Source: Acidimicrobiaceae bacterium
GTDB taxonomy: Bacteria > Actinomycetota > Acidimicrobiia > Acidimicrobiales > UBA8190
Assembly: GCA_003131945.1 (NCBI GenBank)
Contig: PKWD01000086.1
Coordinates: 1 to 5,100, forward strand
Reading direction: 5' to 3'
Length of the DNA stretch: 5,100 nucleotides
Shown here piece by piece: positions 1 through 5,100 of the stretch; within the stretch, counting starts at the first letter, position 1, and each line of letters starts with the position of its first letter. The notes beneath the pieces were generated by a model. The model saw only the letters and a list, made by a program, of their open reading frames with translations. It did no database searches and was not told the origin of the DNA. The translations under genes were made by a program, and so were the position numbers.

Positions 1-22
1 TGGGGTTGTTTTCGCGATTTTT

Positions 23-1108
23 CTAGCCGGCCGGACCGGAACCGGTCCAATCGCCGAGCACCGCCTGGACGAGCGCCAGCGCCGCCACCGCGGCGGTGTC
101 GGCGGGGTCGAAGGTGGCCAGCGGCGTGGCCGCCGCCTCCACCAGGGCCGTGGTGGCCGACGCCAGTGCCGGTGTGCCGCAGGCGGCGGACTCGAGGACG
201 GGGAGACCGAAGCCTTCGGCCATCGACGGTGTCACCGTCAGAACGGCGCGGCGGTAACAGGCCCGGAGCAGGTCGTCTCCCACCGGGCCGGTCATGATGA
301 GTCGGTCCCCGAGTCCTCCTCTCTCGGCCGCCTCGGACAACCGTGCGCGCCAAAAGTCGGTCAGATCGCCGATGACGACCAGGTGGAGGTCCACGCCGTC
401 CTTCACGATCTGCGCCACGGCCGCCACGAGCCGTTCCGTTCCCTTGCGGGCGTCGCTCCCGCCGATGGTGAGGACGAACGGCCGGTCCTCGACGGCCGGG
501 AGCCAGTAGCGGAAGAGCTCGTTGTCGGTGCCGTCGGCCGGCGTAAAGAACGACGACACGCCGGCCCCCACCGTCACCACCCGAGCCGGATCGCAGTCGA
601 GCAGCTCGATCGCCTCGCCGCGCGTGTAGTCGGAGTTGGCGAGGATCAGGTCAGCAGTGGCCACCCACTGCGCCCGGGCCCGGTAGCGGATCTGATGCGC
701 CGCCGTCGGTAGGTAGTGCTCCGGATGGCGCAGCGGGATCAGGTCGTGCAGGGTGACGACACGGGCCACCCCGGCATCGGCCCAATGGGGGACGGTGACG
801 AGGACCGAAGGATCGGTGGGACCGGTGTGCAGGAAGGGCGCCGGGACATGGTGGGCGATGGGCCCGCCGTCGGCCAGGAGCCGACGCAGTTCCTCGATGG
901 AGTCCCACCGGGCCAGGCCGGCGGCGGCCACGTCGACGGGCAGCCCCGACGGCGGCGGGAGCTCGGGAGCGAGAAGGCCGGCGGCCACGCGCCCGGCGCG
1001 GGCCAGTGCCGCGGTGGAGCCGGCGATGTACCGCCCGATGCCCCTGTCTGCGAATCCGTCGATCTGCAACGCCTGCAGGTCGACGGCCAGGCGGACGGTC
1101 GGGGTCAA
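23..1108 (-). CDS. GT4-family glycosyltransferase, coupled to the upstream coiled-coil gene
   Basis: Predicted cytoplasmic GT-B glycosyltransferase of family GT4, transferring a sugar (donor not predictable, often mannose or another hexose from a nucleotide sugar) to a surface glycan acceptor. The 361-residue protein opens with a first Rossmann strand and the RGIGRY segment (about 6-27), followed by HDLIPL (121-126) and LANSDYTR (156-163). The donor domain begins at LTIGGSDARKG (213-223), with the conserved R221-K222 pair, and carries the E-x7-E signature as EGFGLPVLE (E298, E306). The start chosen is TTG at 1108, which overlaps the TGA of the preceding gene (1107-1105) as TTGA. No Shine-Dalgarno is visible, so translational coupling is likely. 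The open frame runs on to 1570, but that part lies over the coiled-coil gene and the intergenic region. Oddity: the protein ends only about 28 residues after the FDPAD motif (333-337), so the usual C-terminal helices of GT4 enzymes seem short. A small inverted repeat (GGACCGG-AA-CCGGTCC, 33-48) lies in its last codons. The family call is firm; the substrate is unknown. Confidence 0.9.
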   Translation of the reverse strand: MTPTVRLAVDLQALQIDGFADRGIGRYIAGSTAALARAGRVAAGLLAPELPPPSGLPVDVAAAGLARWDSIEELRRLLADGGPIAHHVPAPFLHTGPTDPSVLVTVPHWADAGVARVVTLHDLIPLRHPEHYLPTAAHQIRYRARAQWVATADLILANSDYTRGEAIELLDCDPARVVTVGAGVSSFFTPADGTDNELFRYWLPAVEDRPFVLTIGGSDARKGTERLVAAVAQIVKDGVDLHLVVIGDLTDFWRARLSEAAERGGLGDRLIMTGPVGDDLLRACYRRAVLTVTPSMAEGFGLPVLESAACGTPALASATTALVEAAATPLATFDPADTAAVAALALVQAVLGDWTGSGPAG

Positions 1109-1392
1109 TGAATGCCGGGCGGTGCCGCCCCGAGCATCCGCTCGATCTCCTCGAATCGTCTGGCCGTGCGGGCGTCGGACTCGACGACCCCGAGGGTCTG
1201 TTCGGTCGACGCCGCCGCCCGCGCCGCTGTCGCTTCGACGACGGCCTGGGCGTCGGTCACCCGGCGCTGCAGCTCGTCGAGGCGCGCGCTGACGCCGTCG
1301 AGTCGGTTGTCGACCTCGTCGAGACGGGCGTGGAGCCGGGCGAACATCCGCAGCTCGATCCGGCCCAGCGTCCGTTTCAGGAAGTCCTTCAC
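1105..1392 (-). CDS. Small coiled-coil protein, function unknown, first gene of a two-gene operon
   Basis: A 95-residue soluble protein that I cannot assign to a named family. The N-terminal part (about 1-20) is basic and amphipathic (KDFLKRTLGRIELRMF). It leads into a regular heptad pattern with hydrophobic residues at L24, V27, L31, V34, L38, L41 and V45, so a coiled coil and oligomerisation are expected. An alanine-rich and then charged helix follows (about 50-90), and the protein ends in PPGIH. There is no signal peptide or membrane span. The start is GTG at 1392. The frame stays open for ten more codons to a TTG at 1422, but those codons (TCA, ACA, TCA, CGA, CAA, TTA) are AT-ending, unlike the GC-ending codons from GTG onward, and a TGA lies just above at 1428-1426. 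The stop overlaps the start of the glycosyltransferase downstream. A tether, scaffold or chain-length ruler for that enzyme is inferred from the context only. Confidence 0.72.
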   Translation of the reverse strand: MKDFLKRTLGRIELRMFARLHARLDEVDNRLDGVSARLDELQRRVTDAQAVVEATAARAAASTEQTLGVVESDARTARRFEEIERMLGAAPPGIH

Positions 1393-1400
1393 GGCCCGTA

Positions 1401-1429
1401 AGGATTGTCGTGATGTTGACAAGCGTCAA
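1401..1429 (-). promoter_or_regulatory. Candidate leaderless promoter of the coiled-coil/glycosyltransferase operon
   Basis: Read on the minus strand, TTGACG (1429-1424) matches the first five bases of the sigma-70 -35 consensus. After a 17-bp spacer, AATCCT (1406-1401) keeps A2, T3 and T6 of the -10 consensus. Transcription would begin about eight or nine bases further on, at or beside the GTG start at 1392. That gives a leaderless mRNA, which fits the lack of any Shine-Dalgarno there and is a common arrangement in Actinobacteria. The -10 is weak, so this remains a candidate. Confidence 0.35.
1416..1429. promoter_or_regulatory. TTGAC-AAGC-GTCAA inverted repeat, possible operator
   Basis: Perfect 5-bp arms are separated by 4 bp, and the flanking bases do not extend the symmetry. 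The repeat lies exactly over the candidate -35 element of the minus-strand operon, where a dimeric regulator could block or recruit RNA polymerase. The arms are short and no regulator gene is in the window, so operator function is an inference. Confidence 0.3.
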
Positions 1430-1475
1430 GGATGCCGACGCCTGATGGTTCCGGACCAGCCCGGAGGGTACGTCT

Positions 1476-1487
1476 GACCCATGGGTC
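1476..1487. repeat. 12-bp perfect palindrome GACCCATGGGTC
   Basis: The sequence equals its own reverse complement and the symmetry stops at the next base pair. It sits near the middle of the divergent spacer, about 84 bp from the minus start at 1392 and 124 bp from the plus start at 1612. That position would suit a shared regulator of both transcripts, but no second copy was seen and chance cannot be ruled out. Confidence 0.3.
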
Positions 1488-1600
1488 CCCCATGAACGCC
1501 GCCCGTGGCCAGTGACGCCGCCGTTGTGGTCAAGCTCGGGCACCGGCGAGTCGATAACTGAGAGGTACACGTCAGGGAATGTTGCATTTCGACGCGCGAC

Positions 1601-1605
1601 AAGGA
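1601..1605 (+). promoter_or_regulatory. Ribosome binding site for the propeller gene
   Basis: AAGGA matches the anti-Shine-Dalgarno core and lies 6 bp upstream of the ATG at 1612. An in-frame TAG at 1609-1611 directly precedes that ATG, so no upstream start is possible and the two signals together fix the start. Confidence 0.75.
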
Positions 1606-1611
1606 CGGTAG

Positions 1612-3948
1612 ATGACCAAGATCGCAGGCACGCACGACCGCTTCACCGTGACGACCCCTCGCCATCCCCGGCTCCGGCAGGTCGGTCGATGGATAGGCCA
1701 GGGCCGTCCCTGGAGGTCGCTCGCCGCCTTCTCCCTCATCGGTGTGGGCATGACGGCATTGGCACTTCCGTCCGGCTCTGCTTTGCAGAACGTCGACGTG
1801 GCCCACGCCGTCTCCGCCGGTGCCGTCTGGGGACCGGTCGTGTTGAACGACGCCGGCAGCCCCATTGCGTTGTCCTCGCCCAATATCGCCAACCTCGCCG
1901 GTGGCCCGGCCGTCGTCGTCGGCGACCGCGCCGGGCACGTGTACGCCTTGAACCTGGCCACCGGGAACGAGGTACCGGGCTGGCCGGTGTCCACCGGCGG
2001 CGTCCCGGTGGACTCGACTCCCTCGGTGGCCGTCACCTCCGGATCACTCGATTCCGTCTTCGTCGGAGTCGGCAACGCCGCGACCCCGACCGAGGGTGGC
2101 TACATGGCCATCGCTCCGTCGGGTGGGGAGCAGTGGTTCACCAACGTGGACAACCCTTCGACCGATGGCGCCCCGGCCCATGCCGTCCAGGGATCGTTGG
2201 CCGTCGGCAACCTCGAGGGCGGAACCGACGTCGTGAGCGGATCTCTCGGCGAGGTGGCTCAGGCCATGAACGCCACCAGCGGTGGCATCCTTCCGGGCTA
2301 TCCGTGGTTCCAGGCCGACAGTGACTTCACCACGCCGGCCATCGCCGATCTCTATGCCAACGGCCAGAACGACGTCGTCGAGGGGGGCGACTCCTCCGCC
2401 GGCGTGGCCTACGGGCAGACCTACTCCAACGGCGGGCATCTCCGGGTCATTCTCCCCACCGGCAACTTCTTCCAGGGCAACCCGGGTGGTGGCGTCGTCT
2501 GTCAGTACAACACCGACCAGACGGTGGAGTCCTCCCCGGCCGTCGGCCAGTTCCTCGCCGGTGGCGGCGTCGGCATCGCTTTCGGTACCGGTGCCACCTA
2601 CGGGGGAGCGTCCACCTCCAATGACCTCATCGCCGTCAACTCGCACTGCGGAGCGGCCTGGGTCGACAAGCTCGACGGCGTTACCACCAGCAGTCCCGCC
2701 CTAGCCGACGTGTTGGGCAATGGCCAGCTCCAGGTCATCGAAGGCACGACGGCGGGCTCGGTGTGGGCCCTCAACGGGTCGAACGGCTCGACGGCCTGGA
2801 AGACCTCGGTGGCCGGCCAGGTCATGGGATCGGTGGTGACCGCCGACCTCGGGGGCGGGTATCAGGACGTCATCGTGCCCACCATCGCCGGTGTCCAGAT
2901 CCTCGACGGTAAGACGGGCCAGATCGTGGCCAACCTCTCGCCCCCGGGCGGGGCCATCTTCGGGTTCCAGAACTCTCCTCTCGTCACCGACGATGCCAAC
3001 GGCAGCATCGGCATCACCATCGCCGGATACAACCGTTCCAACCAGGGAGTGGTCGAGCACTTCGAGGTGGCCGGCACGCGTGGGTCCCTCGTGAACGAGA
3101 CGGGGGCCTGGCCCATGTTCCATCACGACGCCCAGTTGACGGGCAACGCCGGTACCCCCGGGCCCGTGGTGCAGGTGCCCTGCAACGCCCCGAGCGGTGG
3201 CCCCGTGGGCTACGACCTGGCCGCCAGTGACGGCGGCGTCTTCAACTACGGGAACCTGCCCTTCTGCGGCTCCACCGGCAACCTCGTTCTCGCCGCCCCG
3301 GTGGTGGGCATCACCACCACCCACGACGGTGGGGGGTACTGGCTGGTGGCTTCCGACGGCGGCCTCTTCGCCTTCGACGACGCCGGGTACTTCGGCTCCA
3401 TGGGCGGCAGACCGTTGGACAAACCGGTGGTGGCCATGGCGTCCACGCCCAACGGCGGTGGTTACTGGGAGGTGGCCTCCGACGGCGGCATCTTCGCCTT
3501 CGGCAATGCCGGCTTCCACGGCTCCATGGGCGGCAAACCGCTCGACAAACCGATCGTGGGCATGGCCGTCACCCCCGACGGCGGAGGCTACTGGGAAGTG
3601 GCCTCCGACGGCGGCATCTTCGCCTTTGGTGACGCCCATTTCTGCGGCTCCATGGGTAATCACTTCCTGGACAAACCGATCGTGGGCATGGCGGCCGACG
3701 ATGCCACCGGGGGTTACTGGGAGGTGGCCTCCGACGGGGGTGTCTTCTCCTTCAATGCTCCTTTCCTCGGCTCCATGGGCGGCAAGCCCCTGAACAAGCC
3801 GGTGGTGGGCATGGAGTCGACGGCCAACGGCCGGGGGTACCGCTTCGTCGCCTCCGACGGTGGCATCTTCGCCTACGGCGCCACTTTCTACGGCTCGACC
3901 GGGAACGACCGCCTGGTGAAGCCGGTGGTGGGAATGAGCGGGTTCTAA
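1612..3948 (+). CDS. Exported double beta-propeller protein (FG-GAP/PQQ-like domain plus six 42-aa repeats)
   Basis: A 778-residue protein predicted to be exported and to act outside the membrane; no enzymatic function is assigned. Residues 1-36 form a long basic n-region, 37-52 a hydrophobic core (SLAAFSLIGVGMTALA), with likely signal peptidase cleavage after A57 (SGSA) or, less likely, A66 (AHA). No lipobox or C-terminal anchor is seen. Residues about 70-512 contain roughly eight FG-GAP/PQQ-like motifs, such as GHVYALNLATG (108-118), IADLYANGQNDVV (from 244), GSVWALNGSNG (382-392) and AGVQILDGKTG (426-436). They end in WPMFHHDAQLTG (500-511), the kind of strand that closes such propellers. 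After a linker come six repeats of about 42 residues (533-778). Five cysteines are present (C297, C346, C524, C552, C678). ATG is preceded by AAGGA and by an in-frame stop, so the start is secure. It is divergent from one glycosyltransferase operon and convergent with another glycosyltransferase gene. Binding of glycan or protein partners at the cell surface is a plausible role but is inferred. Confidence 0.9.
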   Translation: MTKIAGTHDRFTVTTPRHPRLRQVGRWIGQGRPWRSLAAFSLIGVGMTALALPSGSALQNVDVAHAVSAGAVWGPVVLNDAGSPIALSSPNIANLAGGPAVVVGDRAGHVYALNLATGNEVPGWPVSTGGVPVDSTPSVAVTSGSLDSVFVGVGNAATPTEGGYMAIAPSGGEQWFTNVDNPSTDGAPAHAVQGSLAVGNLEGGTDVVSGSLGEVAQAMNATSGGILPGYPWFQADSDFTTPAIADLYANGQNDVVEGGDSSAGVAYGQTYSNGGHLRVILPTGNFFQGNPGGGVVCQYNTDQTVESSPAVGQFLAGGGVGIAFGTGATYGGASTSNDLIAVNSHCGAAWVDKLDGVTTSSPALADVLGNGQLQVIEGTTAGSVWALNGSNGSTAWKTSVAGQVMGSVVTADLGGGYQDVIVPTIAGVQILDGKTGQIVANLSPPGGAIFGFQNSPLVTDDANGSIGITIAGYNRSNQGVVEHFEVAGTRGSLVNETGAWPMFHHDAQLTGNAGTPGPVVQVPCNAPSGGPVGYDLAASDGGVFNYGNLPFCGSTGNLVLAAPVVGITTTHDGGGYWLVASDGGLFAFDDAGYFGSMGGRPLDKPVVAMASTPNGGGYWEVASDGGIFAFGNAGFHGSMGGKPLDKPIVGMAVTPDGGGYWEVASDGGIFAFGDAHFCGSMGNHFLDKPIVGMAADDATGGYWEVASDGGVFSFNAPFLGSMGGKPLNKPVVGMESTANGRGYRFVASDGGIFAYGATFYGSTGNDRLVKPVVGMSGF
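3208..3945 (+). repeat. Six tandem 42-aa repeats forming a probable C-terminal propeller
   Basis: Units begin at 3208, 3334, 3460, 3586, 3712 and 3835. The first four are 126 bp, the fifth 123 bp and the last 111 bp. Each starts with a form of GYW-VASDGGIFAFG, passes through F-GS-GG and ends with KPVVGM plus a TPDGG-type turn. Units 1 and 6 are the most divergent (GYDLAASDGGVFNYG and GYRFVASDGGIFAYG). Units 3 and 4 are about 75% identical in DNA by hand alignment, with identical runs of 29 bp (3472/3598) and 23 bp (3544/3670). A repeat of about 42 residues with alternating short strands and glycine/aspartate turns fits one propeller blade each. I do not recognise an established family name for this repeat. 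Confidence 0.88.
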
Positions 3949-5100
3949 GCGAGCGGCTGTTCGACCAGCGGACCTGTCGGTTCGGTGTGCGAGCGCGCCC
4001 TCCGGGGGCCGCGTTCGCACACCGTCGTCAGGAAACGGGCATAGCGACCGATCAGGGCCGGCCACTGGTAGTACTTCTCCACGTAGGCATGGCCCCGGGC
4101 GCCGAGGAGAGAGCGCAGCGCGTCATCGGCGCACAGGCGATCGAGGACGGCTTCGAATGCGGCGAACGAGTCGAACCACAGGCCGCCGCCGGACCGTTCA
4201 CAGTGCTCGCGGGTGGGATCGCAGGTCGCATTCACGATCACCGGTACGGACTGCTCCCACGCTTCGAGGACGACGAGCGAGAAGGACTCGAGGGCCGACG
4301 GCGAGATGGAGACGGTGGCGTCGTTGACGATGTCCCACTTGTCGGCTTCATCGACGATTCCGGTGAGCACGACGTCGTCGTCTTCGGGGATGGTGGCCGA
4401 GATCGGTCCGACCAGGGCGAGGGCCAAGGGACCGGGGTGACGCTTTTTATAGGTTCGGAAGAACGCGGCCAGCATGGAAGAGCCCTTGTGATCGTCGACT
4501 CTGCCGACGCTCACCACGTACGGCCGGTCACCCAGCCCGAGGACCTCAGCACCCGGGCGTCCACCCGGGGTGGGTGCACCCACCCCGAGGCCGAGCACGA
4601 CCTGGGGTCGCTCCGCCACGGGGTACACCCGCTGGACCAGCCGGCGCTCGGCCATGGTGTGATAGCACAGGGCGTCCGCGTTGGTATAAGTGCCCCGGAA
4701 CACCGGCAGGTACAGGGCCGGTTCGTCGTGAGCGGCGGGGTGGAGCACCCCGGGCATCGGCACCCGCCCGATGGCCCGCACCGTCGGGTAGTAGAGGTAG
4801 GGATAGAAGGCGGCCACGTCGACCCCGCTGTCGCACAGGGCGTTGATGAGGGCGGGAGTCACCGGGCCGTTGAGGTCGACCCAGCGCTGGGATTCGCGCC
4901 GGGTCGCCTCGTGGGGGGCGATGCGCAGGCGGCCGTCGAGGCCGTAGAAGTCGTGATCGCGACCAGCGGCAGAGGCGAAGCGGTGCACGGTCACCCCGTT
5001 CAGCTCACTGTCACCGGGGGCCAAGACGTCGTCCCAGGTCACGTGGTCGAGCGCGCAGGTGGAGAACACCTCGACCTCCCAGCCGCACTCGGCCACCAGA
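3945..5100 (-). CDS. GT4-family glycosyltransferase, N-terminus beyond right edge
   Basis: The 3-prime part of a retaining GT-B glycosyltransferase, at least 384 residues. The frame is open to the window edge (CTG at 5099 is internal). Family members usually begin 20-40 residues earlier with a Rossmann strand and a glycine-rich loop, so the GTG at 5096 is not taken as the start. Counting from that GTG: VEVFSTCALDHVTW (8-21), LNGVTVHRF (32-40), YPYLYYPT (98-105) and HPAAHDEPA (119-127) are typical of one GT4 subgroup. The donor domain starts at VVSVGRVDDHKG (194-205) and has E-x7-E as ESFSLVVLE (E270, E278). No signal peptide or transmembrane span is seen in the visible part, so it is probably cytoplasmic and transfers a sugar during surface glycan assembly. 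The fold ends near residue 358 (RFLTTV). A tail of about 25 residues, rich in Arg and Pro, follows and overlaps a strong hairpin. The stop (TAG, 3947-3945) overlaps the TAA of the convergent propeller gene. Confidence 0.9.
   Translation of the reverse strand, partial: LVAECGWEVEVFSTCALDHVTWDDVLAPGDSELNGVTVHRFASAAGRDHDFYGLDGRLRIAPHEATRRESQRWVDLNGPVTPALINALCDSGVDVAAFYPYLYYPTVRAIGRVPMPGVLHPAAHDEPALYLPVFRGTYTNADALCYHTMAERRLVQRVYPVAERPQVVLGLGVGAPTPGGRPGAEVLGLGDRPYVVSVGRVDDHKGSSMLAAFFRTYKKRHPGPLALALVGPISATIPEDDDVVLTGIVDEADKWDIVNDATVSISPSALESFSLVVLEAWEQSVPVIVNATCDPTREHCERSGGGLWFDSFAAFEAVLDRLCADDALRSLLGARGHAYVEKYYQWPALIGRYARFLTTVCERGPRRARSHTEPTGPLVEQPLA
3983..4024 (+). terminator. Strong hairpin, candidate terminator of the propeller gene, inside the opposing CDS
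   Basis: The arms CGGTGTGCGAGCGCG (3983-3997) and CGCGTTCGCACACCG (4010-4024) pair over 15 bp, with 14 Watson-Crick pairs and one G-U pair in the plus-strand RNA, around a 12-nt loop. It begins 35 nt after the propeller stop codon. No U-tract follows on either strand, so it would be a U-less actinobacterial-type terminator or an RNA 3-prime end stabiliser. On the minus strand the G-U pair becomes C-A, so folding favours the plus transcript. It encodes residues of the Arg-rich tail of the opposing glycosyltransferase. The structure is visible; terminator function is inferred. Confidence 0.5.
4566..4587. repeat. 22-bp perfect palindrome within a glycosyltransferase gene
   Basis: The arms CGGGGTGGG and CCCACCCCG flank a central TGCA, and all 11 base pairs are complementary. 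In RNA this makes a 9-bp, almost all-GC stem with a 4-nt loop. It encodes LGVGAPTP at the junction between the two Rossmann domains of the minus-strand glycosyltransferase. Constraint from Gly/Pro/Val codons may explain part of it. A pausing, cruciform or protein-binding role is not shown. Confidence 0.6.

Larger units (their letters stand above)
1393..1611. other. Divergent intergenic region between the minus operon and the propeller gene
   Basis: This 219-bp spacer separates the coiled-coil/glycosyltransferase operon (minus) from the exported propeller gene (plus). It is visibly less GC-rich than the genes. It holds a possible minus-strand promoter with an overlapping inverted repeat (1401-1429), a 12-bp palindrome (1476-1487) and the plus-strand ribosome binding site (1601-1605). 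For the plus strand I see no convincing sigma-70-type promoter. GATAAC at 1553-1558 is the best -10-like hexamer, but no good -35 lies at the right distance. The only short plus-strand frames with ATG (for example at 1481 and 1492) have fewer than ten codons and are not called as genes. Long open frames crossing the spacer on either strand are shadows. Confidence 0.7.

Noticed and set aside
33..48. GGACCGG-AA-CCGGTCC inverted repeat as a terminator of the left operon
   Set aside because: The stem is short. On the minus strand it is followed by A-rich rather than T-rich sequence, and it lies before the stop codon.
1393..1422. TTG start at 1422 for the coiled-coil protein
   Set aside because: The ten extra codons are mostly AT-ending and rare in this genome type, there is no ribosome binding site, and the TTG lies inside the inverted repeat at 1416-1429.
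716..1477. Several plus-strand open frames of 105-180 codons antisense to the left operon
   Set aside because: They overlap confidently assigned minus-strand genes and are rich in Arg/Pro/Ser shadow composition.
1109..1570. N-terminal extension of the left glycosyltransferase up to 1570
   Set aside because: The extension is Arg/Pro/Gly-rich low-complexity sequence over the coiled-coil gene and the intergenic spacer. The GT4 fold begins right after the TTG at 1108.
1570..1600. GGGAAT (1575-1580) as an ECF sigma -35 element for the propeller gene
   Set aside because: No matching -10 motif lies at the expected 16-17 bp spacing, so the resemblance is not supported.
1426..2075. Two minus-strand open frames (170 and 167 codons) over the spacer and the propeller gene start
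   Set aside because: They are antisense to clear coding sequence and have no recognisable domains. They are typical of high-GC DNA.
1512..2324. 270-codon open frame on the plus strand overlapping the propeller gene start
   Set aside because: It is an Arg-rich out-of-frame reading of the propeller gene. The true frame has a signal peptide, recognised motifs and a ribosome binding site.
2701..4065. 454-codon open frame on the minus strand, with repeated GGHLPV-like segments
   Set aside because: It is antisense to the propeller repeats. Its periodicity mirrors the 42-aa repeat DNA, it runs across the end of the real glycosyltransferase gene, and it shows no family motif. It is a high-GC shadow.
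5094..5096. GTG at 5096 as the true start of the right glycosyltransferase
   Set aside because: The frame is open to the edge, and the sequence after it (VEVFSTCALDHVTW) belongs to the second strand region of the family, not to the N-terminus.

Overview
This window comes from a high-GC actinobacterium, most likely a member of the Acidimicrobiia. The evidence is the roughly two-thirds G+C content with GC-rich third codon positions, and a tandem 'GYWxVASDGGIFAFG' repeat that I associate from memory with secreted Acidimicrobiia proteins. The lineage is an inference, not a search result. The theme is cell-surface glycan or exported-protein biology: two retaining-type family-4 glycosyltransferases flank one large exported beta-propeller protein. 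No RNA genes, CRISPR, transposase or phage genes were seen.

Left block (minus strand, 23-1392): a 95-residue coiled-coil protein is followed by a GT4 glycosyltransferase whose TTG start overlaps the coiled-coil stop codon (TTGA), so the two look translationally coupled. Centre left (1393-1611): a 219-bp divergent intergenic region carries a candidate leaderless promoter for the minus operon, a TTGAC-N4-GTCAA inverted repeat over its -35, a 12-bp perfect palindrome, and a good Shine-Dalgarno for the plus-strand gene.

Centre (plus strand, 1612-3948): a 778-residue exported protein with a signal peptide, an FG-GAP/PQQ-like propeller of about eight motifs closed by a WPMFHHD-type strand, and a second domain of six 42-residue repeats that reads like a six-bladed propeller. 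Right (minus strand, 3945 to beyond the right edge): a second GT4 glycosyltransferase, missing its N-terminus in this window. It converges on the propeller gene and the two stop codons overlap (CTAA). There is no intergenic space for a terminator. Instead a 15-bp stem hairpin at 3983-4024, inside the glycosyltransferase's C-terminal tail, is the best candidate end signal for the propeller mRNA.

Working together (inference): the glycosyltransferases would build a surface polysaccharide or glycoprotein glycan in the cytoplasm, the coiled-coil protein may tether or organise its partner enzyme, and the propeller protein would act outside the membrane in binding or surface architecture. The most unusual items are the double-propeller architecture, the hairpin embedded in coding sequence, and a 22-bp perfect palindrome inside the second glycosyltransferase gene.
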